The notes beneath the pieces are model-generated. The model was not told the origin of the DNA. It saw only the letters and a program-made list of their open reading frames with translations, and did not search any database. A DNA stretch of 64,000 nt from assembly GCA_022771805.1 (NCBI GenBank), contig JALELM010000003.1:1-64000 (forward strand), in the 5' to 3' direction. Both the position numbers and the translations under genes were made by a program. Numbering within the stretch: the first letter of the stretch is position 1; the number at the start of each line of letters is the position of its first letter. The stretch comes from Veillonellaceae bacterium. GTDB lineage: Bacteria; Bacillota; Negativicutes; Veillonellales; Negativicoccaceae. Shown piece by piece: positions 45,501 to 55,300 of this stretch.

Positions 45501-46521
45501 CGGAATAGTCGACACGTTTGCCGAGCAAGTTCTGGCGGAAGCGCCCCTGTTTGCCTTTCAGCAGGTCGGAGAGCGACTTCAGCGGGCGATTGCCCGGCCC
45601 CGTCACGGGGCGACCGCGGCGGCCGTTGTCGATCAGCGCGTCCACGGCTTCCTGCAGCATGCGTTTTTCGTTGCGGACGATGATTTCCGGCGCTTGCAGT
45701 TCCATGAGGCGTTTCAGGCGGTTGTTCCGGTTGATGACGCGGCGGTAGAGGTCGTTCAGGTCGCTTGTCGCGAAACGACCGCCGTCCAGCTGTACCATCG
45801 GCCGAAGTTCCGGCGGAATGACCGGGATGCAGTCCATGATCATCCATTCCGGCTTGTTGCCGGAGGTCTTGAAGGCACGCACGACTTCCAGCCGGCGAAT
45901 GGCTTTCGCCCGGCGCGCGCCGGTGCCGTTGGCGGCTTCGTCTTTCAGTTCCGCATCGAGGGCATCCAAATCAAGCTCTTGCAGCAGGTGCTGAATCGCT
46001 TCGGCGCCCATGCGGGCATCAAAGGAACGATAGCCGTATGTTTCAACGGCTTCGCGGTATTCCGTTTCCGTCAGCAGCTGCATCTTCTTCAGACCCGTAT
46101 CTTTCGGGTCGATGACGATGTAGCTCACGAAGTAGAGTACGCGTTCCAAATGCCGCGGGCTGATGTCGAGGATCAGTCCCATGCGGCTGGGGATACCTTT
46201 GAAGTACCAAATATGCGAAACCGGTGTCGCCAGGTCGATATGACCCATGCGTTCCCGGCGGACTTTCGCGCGAGTGACTTCGACCCCGCATTTATCGCAG
46301 ACAACGCCTTTGTTGCGGATGCGTTTATACTTCCCGCAATGGCATTCCCAGTCCTTGTTCGGGCCGAAAATGCGTTCACAGAAGAGGCCGTCTTTTTCCG
46401 GTTTGAGGGTACGATAGTTTATCGTTTCCGGTTTTGTGACTTCGCCATGCGACCAGGAATGGATTTTCTCCGGAGAGGCCAAACCGATCTGCATGGAGTC
46501 AAATTCGTTTACATCTAACAA
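42508..46521 (-). CDS. rpoC: RNA polymerase subunit beta'
   Basis: A 1337-residue core subunit. The start is TTG at 46519-46521, with AAAGGAG eight bases upstream. Zinc site 1 is [23 protein letters not shown] (in part; about 60-83). The catalytic loop NADFDGDQM lies near 455, and the second zinc site ([13 protein letters not shown]) near 970. Toggle/trigger-loop sequence is around [18 protein letters not shown]. The last 60 or so residues form an acidic Pro/Ala/Glu-rich tail that is not part of the usual fold. It follows rpoB by 14 bases. Confidence 0.98.
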   Translation of the reverse strand: MLDVNEFDSMQIGLASPEKIHSWSHGEVTKPETINYRTLKPEKDGLFCERIFGPNKDWECHCGKYKRIRNKGVVCDKCGVEVTRAKVRRERMGHIDLATPVSHIWYFKGIPSRMGLILDISPRHLERVLYFVSYIVIDPKDTGLKKMQLLTETEYREAVETYGYRSFDARMGAEAIQHLLQELDLDALDAELKDEAANGTGARRAKAIRRLEVVRAFKTSGNKPEWMIMDCIPVIPPELRPMVQLDGGRFATSDLNDLYRRVINRNNRLKRLMELQAPEIIVRNEKRMLQEAVDALIDNGRRGRPVTGPGNRPLKSLSDLLKGKQGRFRQNLLGKRVDYSGRSVIVVGPELKMHQCGLPKEMALELFKPFVMKELVSRGLANNIKNAKKKVEKVAPEVWDVLEDVIHQHPVLLNRAPTLHRLGIQAFEPILWEGRAIKLHPLVCAAYNADFDGDQMACHLPLSVEAQEEARTLMLSVNNILSTKDGKPVAVPSQDMVLGAYYLTIDREEAYRDEAGRPLRKVPATEYIMRNEEEREGVTPIPVFADYDEVMLAYSQYRFANSDRYTAREDDPFKLRLQDYIFVRIMHEGERRLVLTTPGRLIFNRKLPEELRYYKQDENGVWNLGILMDKKALAKLIDNCFRMFGMARTAELLDEVKALGFYCARKAGMTVSIDDIHVPEAKSEIISEAEQHVDKIDELFRSGFISDDERYRQTVQAWRDATDKVTEVMLAGFDKFNPLTMMAQSGARGNTQQIRQLAGMRGLMADPSGRIIDLPIKQNFREGLSVLDYFTSSHGARKGLADTALRTADSGYLTRRLVDVAQDVIVREEDCDIVRYDLAKERELRLADTAEAAAQRARFDSEILGATLVETLEIAGREYPADTEITADLRDQLLAGDLATIAVRRNEVQGIQVEAIKEGNGVIEPLRDRLAGRVAAEDIYASDGKTLLVGRNEEIDEAKAAEIERHHETVAIRSPLTCRCRYGVCKKCYGRNLGTGREVEVGEAVGIIAAQSIGEPGTQLTMRTFHTGGVASDEDITQGLPRVEELFEARKPKRFAIIADIGGLVKIEDDEDHADIKRVVITDGGESWTKTIPYNMKIVVADGDTVKKGARLTDGSINPHDILRVLGVRDTQRYIVYEVQKVYKSQGVEINDKHIEVIVRQMLHKIKIENSGDAHLLPGDTVEANILDDINRGLVAAGKEEAQGKYVLLGITKAALATDSFLSAASFQETTRVLTEAAIKGKIDPLLGLKENVIIGKLIPAGTGMTGYRSVEVDHLDPATRPQPPQSEKVPGRTELDLDAEFGEPAAVTDTAEPTEPPAENLSGAAEDTAAATAQTE

Positions 46522-46535
46522 AGTACCGCTCCTTT

Positions 46536-49500
46536 CTACTTCGTCTCTTCGTCATCTGCCGCGGCTTCCGCTTCGGCGGTCGGCTCACGGAAGAAATCGT
46601 CCGTTGCGAGTTCGTCGGTCGATACGCTTGCGGCGGGCGCGTCGGTTTCTTCCTCGGCGGCCGCAGCGGTCGCCTGCGTTGCCGCCACGGCGTCCAGTGT
46701 CGTATCGCCCATCAGTTCGCGGTTGCTGCGTTCTTCTTCGGGGGTCAGATCGTCATCGTCCAATTCACGGATGACGACTTCCTCGCCCTTGCCGTTCAGA
46801 ATGCGGACATCGAGGCCGATGCTCTGCAATTCTTTCAACAGTACCTTGAAGGATTCCGGTACGCCCGGTTCCGGGATATTTTCGCCTTTGACGATCTTCT
46901 CGTACGCTTTGACGCGGCCGATGACATCGTCGGATTTCACCGTCAGGATTTCCTGCAGGGTGTACGCCGCACCGTAGGCTTCCAGCGCCCAGACTTCCAT
47001 TTCCCCGAAACGCTGGCCGCCGAACTGAGCCTTGCCGCCCAACGGCTGCTGCGTGACGAGGGAATAGGGACCCGTGGAGCGAGCGTGAATCTTGTCGTCA
47101 ACCAGGTGGTGCAACTTCAGCATGTACTTGTAGCCGACCGTGACCCGGTTGTCCATCTTCTCGCCCGTCCGGCCGTCATAGAGCACCGTCTTGCCGTCAC
47201 GCGGCAAACCGGCGAGTTCCAAGGTACGGAACACATCTTCTTCCGAAGCGCCGTCAAATACCGGCGTGGCGATATGGATACCGGCGACATCGGGCTCCGG
47301 CATGCCGTAGCTTTCGTAGTCGTAGCCCGCCGCCCGCAAGCGTTCCGGCATCTGCGGATCGGCGTTGCGGATTTGCATCCCGAGCGCCTGTACCGCGCGC
47401 CCGAGGTGGGTTTCCAATACCTGACCGATATTCATACGGCTCGGTACGCCCAACGGGTTCAGCACGATCTGGATCGGCGTGCCGTCCGGCATGAAGGGCA
47501 TATCCTCCTGCCGCATGACACGCGAAACGACACCCTTGTTCCCGTGGCGGCCGGCCATCTTGTCGCCTTCGTGGATTTTACGTTTTTGAGCAATGTAGAC
47601 GCGGACGAGTTTGTTCACGCCCGGCTGCAATTCGTCGCCGTTCTCCCGGGTGAAGATCCGGACATCGACAATCTTGCCCGATTCGCCGTGCGGGACGCGC
47701 AGACTCGTATCGCGGACTTCGCGCTCCTTGTCGCCGAAAATGGCGCGCAGCAGGCGTTCTTCCGGGGTCTGTTCCGTCTCGCCTTTCGGCGTGACTTTGC
47801 CGACGAGGACATCCCCCGGGCGCACTTCGGCGCCGATCATGATGATGCCATCTTCGTCGAGGTATTTCAGCGAGTCTTCACTGACATTCGGCAGCTGGCG
47901 GGTGATTTCTTCCGGTCCGAGCTTCGTGTCACGTGCATCGCATTCGTATTCTTCGATATGAATGGAAGTATAAATATCTTCCTTCGCCAATTCTTCGCTC
48001 AGCAAAATGGCGTCTTCGTAGTTATAGCCTTCCCAGGGCATGAAGGCGATGAGGACATTGTAGCCCAGCGCCAATTCGCCGCCGTCCGTCGCCATGCCGT
48101 CCGCCAGTACTTCGCCGGCGGCCACTTTTTGCCCTTTGGCGACAATCGGCCGCTGATTGATACAGGTCGACTGGTTGGAGCGAACGAATTTGATCAGGTC
48201 GTAACGATCCAACTTGCCGCCGGCAGTGCGGACAAGAATTTCTTTCCCCGTCACGCGTTCCACCTTGCCGGCATGCTCGGCCAAGACACAGACGCCCGAG
48301 TCGCGGGCGACGATGTGTTCCATCCCCGTCCCGACCAGCGGTGCCTGCGTACGCAGCAACGGCACAGCCTGCCGCTGCATGTTCGCGCCCATGAGGGCAC
48401 GGTTCGCATCGTCATTTTCGAGGAAGGGAATCAACGCCGTCCCGACCGAAACAACCTGTTTCGGCGACACGTCCATGAGATTGATTTCCCACTGCGGCGC
48501 TTCGAGGACTTCGGAGCGATACCGCGCGGCGACTTTCTGGTGGACGAATTCATTCGTCTCGGAGAGCGGTTCGTTCGCCTGCGCGACGATGAGGTTTTCC
48601 TCCTCGTCGGCGGTGAAATAGCGTACTTCGTGCGAGACGATCGTCTCCCGCGTGCCGTCCTTGTTCTCCTGATGCAGTACTACTCGATACGGCGTTTCGA
48701 TGAGGCCGTATTTATTGACTTTGGCAAAGTTCGCCAACGATGAAATCAAGCCGATATTCGGGCCTTCCGGCGTCTCGATCGGACACATCCGCCCGTAGTG
48801 CGAATGGTGTACGTCACGCACTTCGAAGCCGGCGCGCTCACGCGAAAGACCGCCCGGGCCGAGTGCCGACAGACGGCGCTTATGCGTGATCTCCGCCAGA
48901 GGGTTAGTCTGATCCATAAACTGGGACAGCTGACTGGAGCCGAAAAACTCCTTCAGCGCCGCCGTGACCGGACGGATATTGATCAGCATTTGCGGCGTGA
49001 TGTTCTCGCGATCCTGCGTCGCCATCCGTTCCTTGACCACGCGTTCCATCCGCGTCAGACCGATCCGGAACTGATTTTGCAGCAGCTCGCCGACACAGCG
49101 CAGCCGCCGGTTGCCGAGATGGTCGATATCGTCAAAACGGCCGATCCCGTCCAGCAGGTTCAGCAGGTAGGAAATATTGGCGATGATATCCGCCTTTTCC
49201 AAAATACGGAGCGTGTCGGGGCGGTATTCGTCATTGCAAAGGATCTTGACGATCCGTGCGGACTCGCCCTCGCCGTTGTGGACATATATTTCCTGCAGGC
49301 CGGGGCATTGTTCGTATTGCCCTTCGCCGGCAAACGCATTTTTCTCTTTTAACTGTTCCAATTCTTCGTTGCCGATGCGCGTATCTTCGGCAAACAGGAT
49401 CTCGCCCGTTTCCGCATCGACGAGCGGCTCGGCCAAGGTCTGCCCGAGCAGGCGATTCCGCCAGCCGAGTTTCTGCCCCAGCTTGTAGCGGCCGATATGC

Positions 49501-50315
49501 GCCAAGTCGTACCGACGCGGATCGAAGAAGAAATTGTTGAACATCGAGGTGGCGCTTTCCACGGAAGGCGGTTCACCCGGACGCAGTTTTTTGTAAATCT
49601 CGATCAGCGCTTCTTCCGCACTCTGCGTGCTGTCTTTTTCCAAGGTTTTCTGAATGCGCGGATCGTTGCCGAACAGCGTCAGAATATCCTCATTCGTTTC
49701 AAAGCCGAGCGCCCGCACGAGGATCGTGGCCGGCATCTTGCGGTTGCGGTCGATGCGCACATGGATGATGTCGTTCGCATCGGACTCCAACTCGATCCAA
49801 GCACCGCGGTTCGGGATGATCGTCGACGAGGCGAGCAATTTCCCCATCTCGTTGCGCTGCTTATCAAAATACACGCCCGGCGAGCGAACCAGCTGACTGA
49901 CGACGACACGTTCCGCCCCGTTGATGACGAAGGTGCCGGTCTCGGTCATGATCGGGAAATCGCCCATAAAGACTTCCGTCTCCTGGATGTCGCCCGTTTC
50001 CGTATTTTCCAACTGCACTTTTACCCGCAACGGTGCGGCATACGTCGCATCGCGCTCCTTGCACTCCGCGATATCGTACTTCGGGTCGCCGAAAGCATAC
50101 GCCCCGAAGGACAGTTTCATCTTACCGTCCCGGTTATTGCCGCGCTCGTTCGATTCGATCGGCGAAATGTCGGCAAAAATTTCCTGCAGACCCGCATCGC
50201 GAAACCAAGCATACGAGTCGCGCTGCAGATCCAGCAAATGCGGCATCTCCAACACTTCATTGATGCCGGCATAGGTGTACCGTTTTCTTTTACCCATTTG
50301 TACGGGTTTGAACAT
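46536..50315 (-). CDS. rpoB: RNA polymerase subunit beta
   Basis: A 1259-residue core subunit. It begins [27 protein letters not shown] lies upstream. The rifampicin-pocket segment has [25 protein letters not shown], with no resistance change evident. Catalytic-site sequence [13 protein letters not shown] and the C-terminal [25 protein letters not shown] are present. An acidic Ala/Glu/Asp-rich extension of about 60 residues ends the protein. rpoBC lies behind its own promoter and is not preceded by rplJL as it usually is. Confidence 0.98.
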   Translation of the reverse strand: MFKPVQMGKRKRYTYAGINEVLEMPHLLDLQRDSYAWFRDAGLQEIFADISPIESNERGNNRDGKMKLSFGAYAFGDPKYDIAECKERDATYAAPLRVKVQLENTETGDIQETEVFMGDFPIMTETGTFVINGAERVVVSQLVRSPGVYFDKQRNEMGKLLASSTIIPNRGAWIELESDANDIIHVRIDRNRKMPATILVRALGFETNEDILTLFGNDPRIQKTLEKDSTQSAEEALIEIYKKLRPGEPPSVESATSMFNNFFFDPRRYDLAHIGRYKLGQKLGWRNRLLGQTLAEPLVDAETGEILFAEDTRIGNEELEQLKEKNAFAGEGQYEQCPGLQEIYVHNGEGESARIVKILCNDEYRPDTLRILEKADIIANISYLLNLLDGIGRFDDIDHLGNRRLRCVGELLQNQFRIGLTRMERVVKERMATQDRENITPQMLINIRPVTAALKEFFGSSQLSQFMDQTNPLAEITHKRRLSALGPGGLSRERAGFEVRDVHHSHYGRMCPIETPEGPNIGLISSLANFAKVNKYGLIETPYRVVLHQENKDGTRETIVSHEVRYFTADEEENLIVAQANEPLSETNEFVHQKVAARYRSEVLEAPQWEINLMDVSPKQVVSVGTALIPFLENDDANRALMGANMQRQAVPLLRTQAPLVGTGMEHIVARDSGVCVLAEHAGKVERVTGKEILVRTAGGKLDRYDLIKFVRSNQSTCINQRPIVAKGQKVAAGEVLADGMATDGGELALGYNVLIAFMPWEGYNYEDAILLSEELAKEDIYTSIHIEEYECDARDTKLGPEEITRQLPNVSEDSLKYLDEDGIIMIGAEVRPGDVLVGKVTPKGETEQTPEERLLRAIFGDKEREVRDTSLRVPHGESGKIVDVRIFTRENGDELQPGVNKLVRVYIAQKRKIHEGDKMAGRHGNKGVVSRVMRQEDMPFMPDGTPIQIVLNPLGVPSRMNIGQVLETHLGRAVQALGMQIRNADPQMPERLRAAGYDYESYGMPEPDVAGIHIATPVFDGASEEDVFRTLELAGLPRDGKTVLYDGRTGEKMDNRVTVGYKYMLKLHHLVDDKIHARSTGPYSLVTQQPLGGKAQFGGQRFGEMEVWALEAYGAAYTLQEILTVKSDDVIGRVKAYEKIVKGENIPEPGVPESFKVLLKELQSIGLDVRILNGKGEEVVIRELDDDDLTPEEERSNRELMGDTTLDAVAATQATAAAAEEETDAPAASVSTDELATDDFFREPTAEAEAAADDEETK

Positions 50316-50390
50316 GTGCTGTCACTCCTTCTGATATTGGCTGGGGTGTCGTTGTTACTATTCACGTATTCGGCTCGAAAAATGACAATA

Positions 50391-50424
50391 AAAGCAAGGT
50401 TCGTTTCTTCCAGAACCTTGCTTT
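50391..50424 (-). terminator. Hairpin with T-tract in the rpoB leader
   Basis: Minus strand: AAAGCAAGGTTC ... GAACCTTGCTTT followed by TATTGTCATTTTT. It lies downstream of the strong rpoB promoter and about 75 bases upstream of the rpoB ATG, so it either attenuates rpoBC or ends the upstream nitrogenase-like operon. A weak TTGTCA-based promoter may lie after it. Confidence 0.75.
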
Positions 50425-50484
50425 GCATTTTTTGTACTTCGTCTCTCCTCTATCAGTCTCATAATGACACTATCGCGTTTGCTT

Positions 50485-50513
50485 ATTTTATCACAACAAA
50501 TGCCTGTTGTCAA
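50485..50513 (-). promoter_or_regulatory. Promoter of rpoBC
   Basis: Minus strand: TTGACA (50508-50513), 17-base spacer, TAAAAT (50485-50490), only 35 bases after the stop codon of the nitrogenase-like gene. Confidence 0.85.
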
Positions 50514-50547
50514 GACGAACTCCAAACATATTCAACTGTTGCCGTTA

Positions 50548-51294
50548 TTATACACCGCCGGCGCGCATTTGGCAACCTCCGGCGTAAAACTCCCACGGCT
50601 CGCCCCACGCCGCAAGCATCCGCGCGGCAATCACTTCCCCTCGCGGACTAAGTACAATATTTTTCATCGCCTGCCGCCAATGCACCAAATCCTGCCACCG
50701 GGTACCCGCCGCACCCAAGATATAATTCACCCGTATCCCAGCCGCTTCAAGCTCGGTGCGGACTTTTTCGCACATGGCCATTTCCTCTTGATCAGAAGCG
50801 GCCACCCCGATGAGATTTACGGAGTTTGGCACTTTCTCTCTGGGAGGTATTCTCTGTTTTTTTAGCGCCGCGAGCATTGCACTTGCCCAGCCGGCATCAA
50901 ATTCTCCGCTAAACCCGCTTGCATCCGCCACTGCAACAGGAGTATCAGTAACGCTTCGGCAGATCCCTTCAACATCATCACCGACAAGTGCTGGTGCACA
51001 ATTCACCGCAACCCCTAATAGATGATCATCAGCACAAAGGTTCGCATCTTTTACCGCTGCAACCAGCTTGTTCTCGCTCCCAAAAAGCAAATCTTTTTCT
51101 GTTACAAAAGTAGAGAAAATTCTGCCGGCAGAGGCGGGATAGCTGCTGACCAGTTCCCTTGCCGTAATGGAAGCACACCACATGGGCGAATGCAAAACCA
51201 GCTTGCAATCTTCAAAGCTTAAAAAAGCGGCCGCTGCCCCTAGCAGTGCGGCGTCATCCTCCGCCATTCGCCATCGACTCAGGCTTTTATCCAT
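50548..51294 (-). CDS. Short nitrogenase component 1-like protein (NifK/N-like half)
   Basis: A 248-residue member of the nitrogenase component-1 superfamily; ATG 51292-51294 has GAGAGG upstream. HSPMWC (35-40), EKDLLFG (66-72) and CAPALVGDD (99-107) match the superfamily's N-terminal domain. The Cys40-Cys99 spacing of 59 is like NifK (95 to 153). The first ligand Cys of NifD/K is missing, though Cys30 lies nearby. The second domain (SVNLIGVAASDQEE..., 158-235) is present and the third is absent, so the protein is about half the usual length. It overlaps the preceding subunit gene by 8 bases. It may be functional or decayed; the frame shows no internal stop. Confidence 0.75.
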   Translation of the reverse strand: MDKSLSRWRMAEDDAALLGAAAAFLSFEDCKLVLHSPMWCASITARELVSSYPASAGRIFSTFVTEKDLLFGSENKLVAAVKDANLCADDHLLGVAVNCAPALVGDDVEGICRSVTDTPVAVADASGFSGEFDAGWASAMLAALKKQRIPPREKVPNSVNLIGVAASDQEEMAMCEKVRTELEAAGIRVNYILGAAGTRWQDLVHWRQAMKNIVLSPRGEVIAARMLAAWGEPWEFYAGGCQMRAGGV

Positions 51295-52537
51295 GTCGCC
51301 TCTCCATTTCCCTCTCGATATTTTGCAGCAACGCTTCATAACCACTAAATCCTACACCGGAAGGTAGCAGAATCCCGTCAACTTTCGCCAAATTGAACGG
51401 CATACTTACAAAATGATAGTCATCACTGAAAGTATCGCCTCGGTCAAAACTACACTTCGCGTCCACAACTTGTCTTTGCAACAAAGCGATCTGCTCCGCC
51501 GTAAGTCGCATATCAACCTTTATCTGTATAGCCGAAAACCCTGTTTCTTGCAGAAAAATGCACCAATCGGGCAGCAGATCGATTGCACGCGGATTCCTGA
51601 TATGAATCACACAAGATTGCCCCTGCAGCTGCGTCCTCAATTGACTCTGCTGCCGTTCTAATGCAGCCATTCTCGGCGTAATCCACTGTATGACTTGTTC
51701 CTTGCAGGCAAGCTTTTCTCCTATCGCAATGAGTTGTTTCGTACAGGCGACCGGCATTGAGTGCGTTTCCAGAAAGATACCCGGGCCATGCATCTCATTT
51801 GCCACATACCGTGCCAAACATACTGCCGCATCCCTTTTCAAGACACCTTGAGGAACAGCAAAAATCGCAAAAGCTTCTGCAAGACTTTCGTATTCCTTGC
51901 GGCTCATCTCGAATGGCGGGCAGAAAATAGTCGTAAAGCCTAATACAGAAAAAAACTCTTTCAGATCCGCATAATCCTCCGGCTGAAAATACGGAATGCT
52001 CGCTCCGAGAATCGCTACTTTGCTGCGATCCTTTTTTCCCTTTCCGACAAGAGGCAAAGTAAAGCGATCAATTAGGATGCGGTTCAGCGACAAAACCGTA
52101 TCGATCCCTTCCGGCACCATAAAACCATGACCTGGCAACACAAAAACCGGCACTTCGAATTCCCGTTCAACTTCTTGACAGACGGATTCGACATCGTCGC
52201 CAATCATTCCCGGTACACAACCCACCGCAATCAGGATATACTCCGGCCGTTTAACTGAAATGATATCCAGAAGACAAGCCCGCAGTGTCTCCAATGTACC
52301 AAAGACGGTATCTTCCTCGGTGATACCCGTGCAAAACAAATTGTCACTGCGCAGAAGCTGTTTGTTTGTTACGACCTCATATCGTTTGCTCAGTGTCTCA
52401 TACGCCCTTTTTACAATCACTGAGCAAGATCGTGTGCTATGGATCACTACAGCGGCACACGGGTTCCCCAAGGCTCCGAGAGATGCCTGCATCAAGCCGC
52501 AATGATGAATGACCCGTTTCTGTGATGTAACAATCAT
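51287..52537 (-). CDS. Nitrogenase component 1-like protein (NifD/E-like)
   Basis: A 416-residue member of the nitrogenase component-1 superfamily. Cys13, Cys38 (in HSTRSC) and Cys107 (in CVPGMIGDD) are spaced 25 and 69 apart, close to the 26 and 66 of NifD Cys62, Cys88 and Cys154 that hold the P-cluster; EEDTVFG (74-80) is the ekDivfG motif. The region matching the FeMo-cofactor Cys of NifD (here about 221-229) has no Cys, so nitrogen fixation is unlikely. It starts in an ATGA overlap with the binding-protein stop. Probably pairs with the shorter subunit downstream; a NifH-like partner is not in the window. Confidence 0.85.
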   Translation of the reverse strand: MIVTSQKRVIHHCGLMQASLGALGNPCAAVVIHSTRSCSVIVKRAYETLSKRYEVVTNKQLLRSDNLFCTGITEEDTVFGTLETLRACLLDIISVKRPEYILIAVGCVPGMIGDDVESVCQEVEREFEVPVFVLPGHGFMVPEGIDTVLSLNRILIDRFTLPLVGKGKKDRSKVAILGASIPYFQPEDYADLKEFFSVLGFTTIFCPPFEMSRKEYESLAEAFAIFAVPQGVLKRDAAVCLARYVANEMHGPGIFLETHSMPVACTKQLIAIGEKLACKEQVIQWITPRMAALERQQSQLRTQLQGQSCVIHIRNPRAIDLLPDWCIFLQETGFSAIQIKVDMRLTAEQIALLQRQVVDAKCSFDRGDTFSDDYHFVSMPFNLAKVDGILLPSGVGFSGYEALLQNIEREMERRHG

Positions 52538-53496
52538 GGTTCCTCTTTTTCATAAACCGCCTTGTACACTGCCTCAACTCCGTCAGCCACGTGATGGGAA
52601 AGACAGTTTACATATCTCTGCGGAATAATGATCGCTCGTTTCTTCTGAATCGCCTGCATTCCTGCATATGCAGGATTTGCATACATCTCCTCCAATTGCT
52701 GAGTGCTATCCTTATACTCTCCACCTTGCGACCAATTTCCCAGCAAAAGCAACTCCGGATCGGCATGCAGGAGTTCCTCTTGGTTGAGAATCATACTGAT
52801 ACCATCACCACGTAGTGAGCTCGGCCGAACCTCATCATATATGTCAATCAATCCGGCTCGTGTCATGACATCGTGATATATAGAACCTTCTCCGCCAATA
52901 GGGCCGAAACGCAAAATCAAGATCGTTCTCCATCGATTCTCCGCCGGGAGCGATGCCACTTTTTGCTTCACTGCCAGAAGCTTCTCTTCCATATCGCGGA
53001 TTAACTCTTCCGCTTTTTCCGTTTCTCCCACCGCATCTCCGATAGCTCGTATCGCACCGGGAATCTCGTCGATTCTCTTCGTGTTTTTGTGTACAAATAC
53101 ATTGATCCCGACCTCTTCCAAGGTCTCCGCCATTCCCGCTTGGCCTTCCCTAAGAATGACTAGGTCAGGAGAGAGAGAGATGATGTACTCCGCACTGTCA
53201 CCTACCACATTGACAACGTCTTTTGCTTCTTCCACTGCGCTGGAAAGTCCCGGGTCATGCACCCATTTATCCAGTCCTACGATACGGTCATGCGTTACCA
53301 AATCTAAGAGGATTTCATCAGCAAAAACATAGTTGCATATGATTCTTTGGGGCTTACCGTTCATATGCAATACTTTTCCTCGGCTATCCGTAATGGTATA
53401 GGAAGATGTCTTGCCCTCTTCCCTGCCGGTATTCGCACACCCAAGCAAACATATACAACAAATCAGAACGGCAAGCAACGCATATACTTTTCTCAT
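52534..53496 (-). CDS. ABC-type metal-complex-binding lipoprotein (FecB/BtuF-like)
   Basis: A 320-residue class III substrate-binding protein. The signal MRKVYALLAVLICCICLLGC has a lipobox with Cys20. Typical segments: YTITDSRGKVLHMNGKPQRIICNYVFADEIL, then LSPDLVILREGQ, LEEVGINVFV and the long connecting helix IGDAVGETEKAEELIRDMEEKL. Such proteins bind ferric siderophores, heme or cobalamin. ATG 53494-53496 is 16 bases after the receptor stop and lacks a clear ribosome site, so it probably relies on translational coupling; a TTG start at 53529 is less likely. No permease or ATPase gene follows. Confidence 0.88.
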   Translation of the reverse strand: MRKVYALLAVLICCICLLGCANTGREEGKTSSYTITDSRGKVLHMNGKPQRIICNYVFADEILLDLVTHDRIVGLDKWVHDPGLSSAVEEAKDVVNVVGDSAEYIISLSPDLVILREGQAGMAETLEEVGINVFVHKNTKRIDEIPGAIRAIGDAVGETEKAEELIRDMEEKLLAVKQKVASLPAENRWRTILILRFGPIGGEGSIYHDVMTRAGLIDIYDEVRPSSLRGDGISMILNQEELLHADPELLLLGNWSQGGEYKDSTQQLEEMYANPAYAGMQAIQKKRAIIIPQRYVNCLSHHVADGVEAVYKAVYEKEEP

Positions 53497-53512
53497 CGAT
53501 TTTGACCAAACA

Positions 53513-55300
53513 TCAGAAGCGATGCTCAAATGTCAGCAGCCAGTTTCTTTCCGGAAGGATTGAACCGGTCGGCCCCGTTGCCGACGAGGATCGAATATCA
53601 TCCCGGTCAAGCAAATTGTATACATAGAGATGCATACTATCCGCGTCCGAAAGCTTTCTGCTGACGGAGAAGTCTATGTTCAGTAAAGGATCCACATTCT
53701 GGCGAAGTCCCATGTAATTGAAATTCAAGTGTGCCTGCGTCAAGTCATCTTTATAACCGATTCCCCAGTTCATACCGAGTTTGTAATCGACACGAGTCCA
53801 TTTTCCCGTCGCTACGGTTTTTTGCTGCGGATTAGCATATGAAACGCCCACATTGTAAACGAACTTTTTCGCCGGGCTACTTTCATAACTCAATTCAATG
53901 CCGGTATTCTTGTAAGAGTTCGCATTGAAATATTTGGAAAGGCCGCTCGGCATCTTCTTACTGTAGATTCGATCCTTAATATCCATATGAAAAATATCGA
54001 ATCTTAAATAATCTTGATTCCTCAAAATCTTTTTCCAGCCGATCTCATAATTCCACCCGTTCTCCGCCTTCAGGTCCGGATTCATTTCTTGTGTCGCCGT
54101 ACCCCATTGTTCATTTACCATAGGTACTCGCATCGACCGGTTAATGTTGAGATAATAAGAATCATCGGAGCCGGGAGTATACAAAAGTTGCAACTGAGGA
54201 AGGAATTTGCTTCCGGATTTTTCTACATAAGCTTCTCTTGCACCGACCAGAAGATTCCATTGCTCGTTCAGCTTGCTATTTGTCATGAAAAAAACAGCAG
54301 CGCTGTCTCTTTTGGCAGCTGGAATCGAACCGGAGTTCTGCGTGCTTTCTTTTTCATACTCAATGCCTGCCGTCAATTCGGTTTCCCCAAAACCCCAACG
54401 ATTTTGCAGGTTCAACCCGTAATTAGTCCCTTTTTGATGCGTTGTCGTGTTGAATTTCCAATCTCTGCTTCTAAAATAGATCGCACCGAGCAAGTCTCCC
54501 TCAGAATAATGCAACTGTGCGAAATTATATTTGATCACGCTATGAAATCCCGGCGCTATACTTCCATTAGGATACTTCATGGACATGTCTGTCGAGCGCT
54601 CTGTGTGCATATACTGAAAAAGCAATTGATCTGTCAGCGCATATTGCACATTGAGACTGTCTTTTTTCTGTTTATCACCAATATAAGAATATCGTGTGCT
54701 CCGATAGCTTTCACCAAAATTTCTTGCTTGGTTGTGGTTATAACTTATAACCAATTTATCCAATCCGAGCTCCAAACTGCCGGTCAGCTTATGTTGGTCA
54801 CCTCCACCCAAAATAAGCTTTGACTCATTGGCCGACTTCTTCGTAATGATATTGATAACACCGGCCATAGCGCTGGAACCGTACAGTACTGCAGAGCCAC
54901 CTTTTACCACTTCGATTCGGTCAATCGTATTCGACGAAATTGACTCCAGATCGTAATTCCCGTCCTGCGCCAAAGGAATGCCGTTTACTAGAATCGCCGT
55001 ATAATTTCTATTTTGTCCGCGAAAGCCCACATATTGATTTCCCGTTGGAGAAGCCGTAAAAGAAAAGCCCGGGATATTGCGAACCACTTCCATCACATTT
55101 TGTGCACCCAACTGCTGAATTTTTTCCTGATCATAAACCTCTGTTGAGGCCGGGATTTTCAGGTCCGGCGTTTGGTACTTTGTTGCCGATACCAAAATCG
55201 GATTCAATTGATATACTTTTTGCGCAGCCGCTTCGCCCTGTCCTCCCAACAGTGCGGTAAACAATACTCCTCCCAGTAAAATATGCACCTTTCTATTCAT
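53513..55300 (-). CDS. TonB-dependent receptor, first gene of nitrogenase-like operon
   Basis: A 595-residue outer-membrane receptor. ATG 55298-55300 has GAAGGG upstream and gives a clean signal peptide (to about residue 26, GGQGEAAAQ). The plug (about 30-150) contains ILVSATKYQTPDLKIPASTEVYD, VVRNIPGFSFT, YVGFRGQNRNYTAILVNGIPLA and VVKGGSAVLYGSSAMAGVINII. The barrel ends LLTFEHRF. This resembles BtuB/heme/vitamin-type receptors, shorter than siderophore receptors such as the one at 4299-6416. Base composition of this and the next three genes is clearly more AT-rich than the surroundings. Confidence 0.9.
   Translation of the reverse strand: MNRKVHILLGGVLFTALLGGQGEAAAQKVYQLNPILVSATKYQTPDLKIPASTEVYDQEKIQQLGAQNVMEVVRNIPGFSFTASPTGNQYVGFRGQNRNYTAILVNGIPLAQDGNYDLESISSNTIDRIEVVKGGSAVLYGSSAMAGVINIITKKSANESKLILGGGDQHKLTGSLELGLDKLVISYNHNQARNFGESYRSTRYSYIGDKQKKDSLNVQYALTDQLLFQYMHTERSTDMSMKYPNGSIAPGFHSVIKYNFAQLHYSEGDLLGAIYFRSRDWKFNTTTHQKGTNYGLNLQNRWGFGETELTAGIEYEKESTQNSGSIPAAKRDSAAVFFMTNSKLNEQWNLLVGAREAYVEKSGSKFLPQLQLLYTPGSDDSYYLNINRSMRVPMVNEQWGTATQEMNPDLKAENGWNYEIGWKKILRNQDYLRFDIFHMDIKDRIYSKKMPSGLSKYFNANSYKNTGIELSYESSPAKKFVYNVGVSYANPQQKTVATGKWTRVDYKLGMNWGIGYKDDLTQAHLNFNYMGLRQNVDPLLNIDFSVSRKLSDADSMHLYVYNLLDRDDIRSSSATGPTGSILPERNWLLTFEHRF

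Noticed and set aside
47085-48743. 552-codon open frame antisense to rpoB
   Set aside because: Shadow frame over rpoB with no domain and no ribosome site.
50548-52537. Reading the nitrogenase-like genes as nitrogen fixation genes
   Set aside because: No nifH, nifB or FeMo-cofactor ligand; one subunit is half length.
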